Source of the DNA: Bradyrhizobium sp. Ai1a-2
GTDB taxonomy: Bacteria; Pseudomonadota; Alphaproteobacteria; Rhizobiales; Xanthobacteraceae
Direction: 5' to 3'
NCBI RefSeq assembly: GCF_000426245.1
Contig: NZ_AUEZ01000053.1
Location: 1-64,000 of the forward strand
Length of the DNA: 64,000 nucleotides
Each line of letters starts with the position of its first letter. The stretch's first letter is position 1. The translations under genes were made by a program, and so were the position numbers. The notes under the pieces are model-generated. The model saw nothing but the letters and a program-made list of their open reading frames with translations, ran no database searches and had not been told where the DNA came from. Below are positions 61,659 to 64,000 of this stretch, in pieces.

Positions 61659-62734
61659 GACGGTGCCTCGTCCTCGGGCTCGCGGCCGAAGTCGGACCAC
61701 CATGAGGTCACCCACTCTCCATCGTCGTTGCGATGCGAGAAGGCCAGCTCGCATTCGGCGCGCTGCTCGTGCGCGTAGATCGCGACCGCACGCAGGTCCG
61801 GGTAGCCCGCGATGCAAGTGCGGCGCACCTCCTCGATGTATGGCCGGTCGTCGGCCCGTGAGCGAAACACCAGATCGCAGCGGGCACCCGTTACGATAAC
61901 ACGCACCGCCCGGCCATCCACAGGTTCGGGGCCGGGAGGGATGGGGGGCGCGGTCGCGCCGCGCCCCCCTTCGTCGCGACAGGTGCTCGTCTCTTCCGTC
62001 GAGCCAAATAAATCCCTGTCCAGCAATAAGAGAGATTGCTGGGCAGACATTTTCTGTCTTGCTGGGCACGCATTTTCCGCCTCTCTTGCTGGGCAGACAT
62101 TTTTCTCTCTTGGTGGGCAGACAGTTTCCGGGTCTCCCACGTCTCTTGCTGGGCAGACATTTTTCCGGGGACGCCCACGCGGCTGTCCCGTGCGCCTCGC
62201 GGCGTAGCGGTCGCGCTCGCGTTGGCGCTTCCGCTCCTTGCGCCGTTCGATGCGTTCCGCCACGCTGAGGTCCCAAGCTCCGATGGTGGTGATGCCGAGC
62301 GCCTGCCGCTCGGCCATGTCGAGTTCAAGAACTTCACCGAGGTGGTCTGCCGACCACATTTCAGGCCGAGCTGCGACCTGGCGCGCGAGCGCCGCCGGGT
62401 CATCGCACCATGGCGCCCACTGGCGCGCATAGTTGATGATCGATGCCTCCGAGCCCCGGTGCAGGAAGCGATGGAGAAGATGCTGCCCGGCTACCCTGAG
62501 ACACAGGCGACCTTCAGCATTGTCGGGCAAGGTGACACCGAAGCGGGCGCGGAACAGCCTCGCCAGATCGCGCAGGCGGAAGGCCGCGAGGCGACAGTAC
62601 GGCGAGCGCGGCGCGCCCCGGCTCTTGCGCGCGTAGCGCTGGTCAATCTCGATATGGGCCGCGATCTGCTCCGGTGTCTCGCCCGCGAAGCGCTCCCGCT
62701 TGCGCGCCGCGCGTCTTGGCTTCTTGTCGCTCAC
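61655..62734 (-). CDS. Hypothetical island protein with internal repeats
   Basis: 359 aa from GTG at 62734, preceded by AGGGAGG. Part 1 (about 1-195) is helical and basic: RLAAFRLRDLARLFRARFGV, then LGITTIGAWDLSVAERIERR and KERKRQRERDRYAARR. I recall similar text in Rhizobiales mobile-element proteins of unknown role. Part 2 holds Cys-Pro repeats (NVCPAR, TVCPPR, NVCPAR, NACPAR) encoded by the DNA repeats at 62036-62164. Part 3 (about 265-359) is a compact alpha/beta end. No enzyme motif seen. Confidence 0.6.
   Translation of the reverse strand: MSDKKPRRAARKRERFAGETPEQIAAHIEIDQRYARKSRGAPRSPYCRLAAFRLRDLARLFRARFGVTLPDNAEGRLCLRVAGQHLLHRFLHRGSEASIINYARQWAPWCDDPAALARQVAARPEMWSADHLGEVLELDMAERQALGITTIGAWDLSVAERIERRKERKRQRERDRYAARRTGQPRGRPRKNVCPARDVGDPETVCPPREKNVCPAREAENACPARQKMSAQQSLLLLDRDLFGSTEETSTCRDEGGRGATAPPIPPGPEPVDGRAVRVIVTGARCDLVFRSRADDRPYIEEVRRTCIAGYPDLRAVAIYAHEQRAECELAFSHRNDDGEWVTSWWSDFGREPEDEAPS
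62036..62164. repeat. Five iteron-like direct repeats
   Basis: Five copies of TTGCTGGGCAGACATTTT or close variants begin at 62036, 62059, 62086, 62110 and 62146. Spacings are 23, 27, 24 and 36 bp. Copies 1, 3 and 5 have the identical core; copies 2 and 4 differ at two or three bases. They lie inside the coding region of the 359-aa gene. The first copy is out of phase with the others, so the DNA word is kept even where the peptide is not. Confidence 0.85.
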
Positions 62735-62852
62735 GGCGTGGCCTCCCTTGTGGAGGCCGGGGCTTGCCACCTTTCGCGCGCTGGTCCATATGTGGGTTGG
62801 TTTGAGTGTCCCACATATGGCCGGTCGCTGTGGCTCGCAGCGCCCGGCTTTT

Positions 62853-63113
62853 CTATGTGGTCTCGTTCTCAGGCTCCTGCGCTGCCGCCTTGTCCGAATG
62901 TTCCGCCAAGATCGCGCGCGCCCGCGAGACCGGGTCGCGGCCCTCCATGAACATCTGCAATTCGCGCTCAAGCCGTTCCAGCAACGGACCATATTCCGGC
63001 CTGTCGCATTCGCTGATCACGCGCGCCACCACAAGAAGCGCGCGCTTGATGCGCGCCTCTGTGATCGGCTCGTCGTTCGCCCGTGGTGAAGTGGAATTGT
63101 GCCGAGCAAGCAT
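62853..63113 (-). CDS. Small hypothetical island protein
   Basis: 86 aa from the ATG at 63113 (AAGGA 8-11 bp upstream); an ATG at 63131 is also in frame. It is mostly helical: RIKRALLVVARVISECDRPE, YGPLLERLERELQMFMEGRD. The acidic tail is AAQEPENETT. No family recognised. It lies between the truncated integrase and the repeat-bearing gene, and could be a small regulator or excisionase-like protein, but it has no clear HTH. Confidence 0.6.
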   Translation of the reverse strand: MLARHNSTSPRANDEPITEARIKRALLVVARVISECDRPEYGPLLERLERELQMFMEGRDPVSRARAILAEHSDKAAAQEPENETT

Positions 63114-63180
63114 CGTCGGTTCCTTCGGCATCGGCCTGCTTGCTCAAAGGGCCGATGTGGGTCGCAGTACTAGGGCGCCG

Positions 63181-64000
63181 TCAATCGGGGCGGTTCACGT
63201 CCCTGACGAACGCAATCGAGAAGGCGTTGCGCTTGCCCTCATGGCGCGGGAAGGGATTTTTGCCCCACGCGTCGGGATCGGTCAGCCGATCACGCTCGCA
63301 AATCGAACGGATCATCTTGCGGATCACGTCGATATGCTTGCGCGGTCCATCGGTGCCGAGCGCGTTGACCGTGATGTACTGCAAATACCAATCGGTGAAC
63401 TTGTTGGCGTCTGCGGTGGAGAGGGAAAGAATGTCCTTGTCGCCGATCTGCGCGATCAGCAGCTCAATCGCCTTCTCACGATGCTTGCGGAATTTGGCGA
63501 TTTGCTCCTCGCTCTTGCCCTTCAGGCCGCCGGATTTAGACGAGAGCAGCACGCTCGGCAGCCGCATGTACTGATCGACCAATTCGGACAGCAGCACCGA
63601 CGACGCCACCACGGTGCCGCCGAGCATCGCATCCTGGGTGACGGGATCGCGCCAGCCGGACTTGTCGAGCGCTTCGATGCGCCGGAGCACCTGATCGAGC
63701 TGTGTGCTGTTAGCGACCTCCTGATGCGAGGCATAAACGAAGCCGAGCTGTTGCGCCCGCTTGACGCCGAGACGATAGCGGCGGCGTGCATCGGCGTTGC
63801 GGCCGGCGACCAGATCCCGCCAGTAGGCTTGCGTCTCGTTGTCGATAATCTCGATGGCCTTGCGCGCGGCGCGGCCTTTGGGATCATCCTCTTTCTTGAT
63901 CTTGAGCGCCGCCTTGACGAAGCGCTTGTGCGTCTTGTCGAGGTCTTGCATGTGAAGCGGCACGCGGCGCATGTAATGCCACCAGCCGTTCTGCTCGATG
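63181..64000 (-). pseudogene. Tyrosine recombinase, N-terminal half only (window edge)
   Basis: The frame enters from beyond the window end (IEQNGWWHYMRRVPLHMQDL at the edge) and stops at 63181 after 273 visible codons including the stop. The NGWWHYMRRVP start is that of DUF6538-type phage integrases, and LIAQIGDKDILSLSTADANK to NPFPRHEGKRNAFSIAF is the SAM-like core-binding domain. Full-length relatives continue from this point into the catalytic domain with Arg...HxxR...Tyr. Here it ends with VRDVNRPD and a stop, and no catalytic domain follows in any nearby frame. It is probably an inactivated integrase. Confidence 0.75.

Noticed and set aside
62036..62164. CRISPR array
   Set aside because: Repeats are short (18-19 bp), spacers are 5-18 bp and similar to each other, spacing is irregular, and the block lies inside a gene with no cas genes nearby.
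1..64000. tRNA or rRNA genes
   Set aside because: I read all gaps longer than about 100 bp and found no cloverleaf-like or rRNA-like sequence; a tRNA beyond the right edge could still be the island's insertion site.

Overview
The window looks like a Bradyrhizobium chromosome (or a very close relative in the Nitrobacteraceae). The signs are the high GC content, a PutA of the Bradyrhizobium type without a DNA-binding domain, many CoA-dependent catabolic genes, tandem CYP153-type P450s, and several families of short palindromic repeats between genes. I saw no rRNA, tRNA or CRISPR array.

Layout. 1-459 is structured non-coding DNA and repeats. 460-4242 (minus) holds an M48 peptidase, a DUF898 membrane protein and isovaleryl-CoA dehydrogenase. 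4604-7172 holds two tandem CYP153-like P450s. 7390-13286 is a LysR gene divergent from acyl-CoA dehydrogenase, class III CoA-transferase, two-hotdog hydratase and benzoylformate-decarboxylase-like genes, with a CTAT-N11-ATAG LysR-type box between them. 13351-17046 holds small membrane or secreted proteins, an MBL-fold hydrolase and two 214-bp direct repeats. 17089-24983 (minus) is a LivKHMGF-type ABC transporter followed by a DapA-like aldolase and an alkylsulfatase. 25137-27704 holds a GNAT and a GMC oxidoreductase. 28017-32700 (minus) is a coupled signalling set: soluble 4xGAF histidine kinase, response regulator, and receiver-adenylate cyclase. 33160-39922 holds MFS, SDR and MarR genes with a palindromic operator, an HpcH aldolase, two alpha/beta hydrolases and a second SDR. 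39954-47065 holds a PAQR protein, the YcjX/YcjF pair, an FAH-family hydrolase, a Bug receptor and a GT39 membrane protein. 47336-49606 holds a CyaC-like membrane cyclase with an extra [2Fe-2S] domain, then a cold-shock protein. 49722-55017 holds a secreted unknown, PutA and another CoA-transferase.

From about 55.1 kb to the end the content changes to a mobile-element-like island. It has unknown membrane proteins, a small HTH protein, an AlbA_2/HATPase_c_4 regulator, and a tightly packed minus-strand operon that begins with a tyrosine recombinase lacking its catalytic domain. The operon runs through several unknown genes, two of them Cys-rich and one carrying five iteron-like repeats. It ends in a 340-aa protein whose sequence resembles the TOPRIM half of topoisomerase VI subunit A/Spo11. 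This operon is the best candidate for an undescribed system.

How the genes work together. Most of the window is catabolism with uptake and local regulators: LysR for the CoA-transferase/decarboxylase set, MarR for SDR plus MFS, and Liv and Bug uptake systems beside enzymes. Two different class III cyclases suggest several cAMP inputs, one by phosphorelay and one probably by redox state. Family names are from recognition of motifs and remembered homologues; no database search was run.
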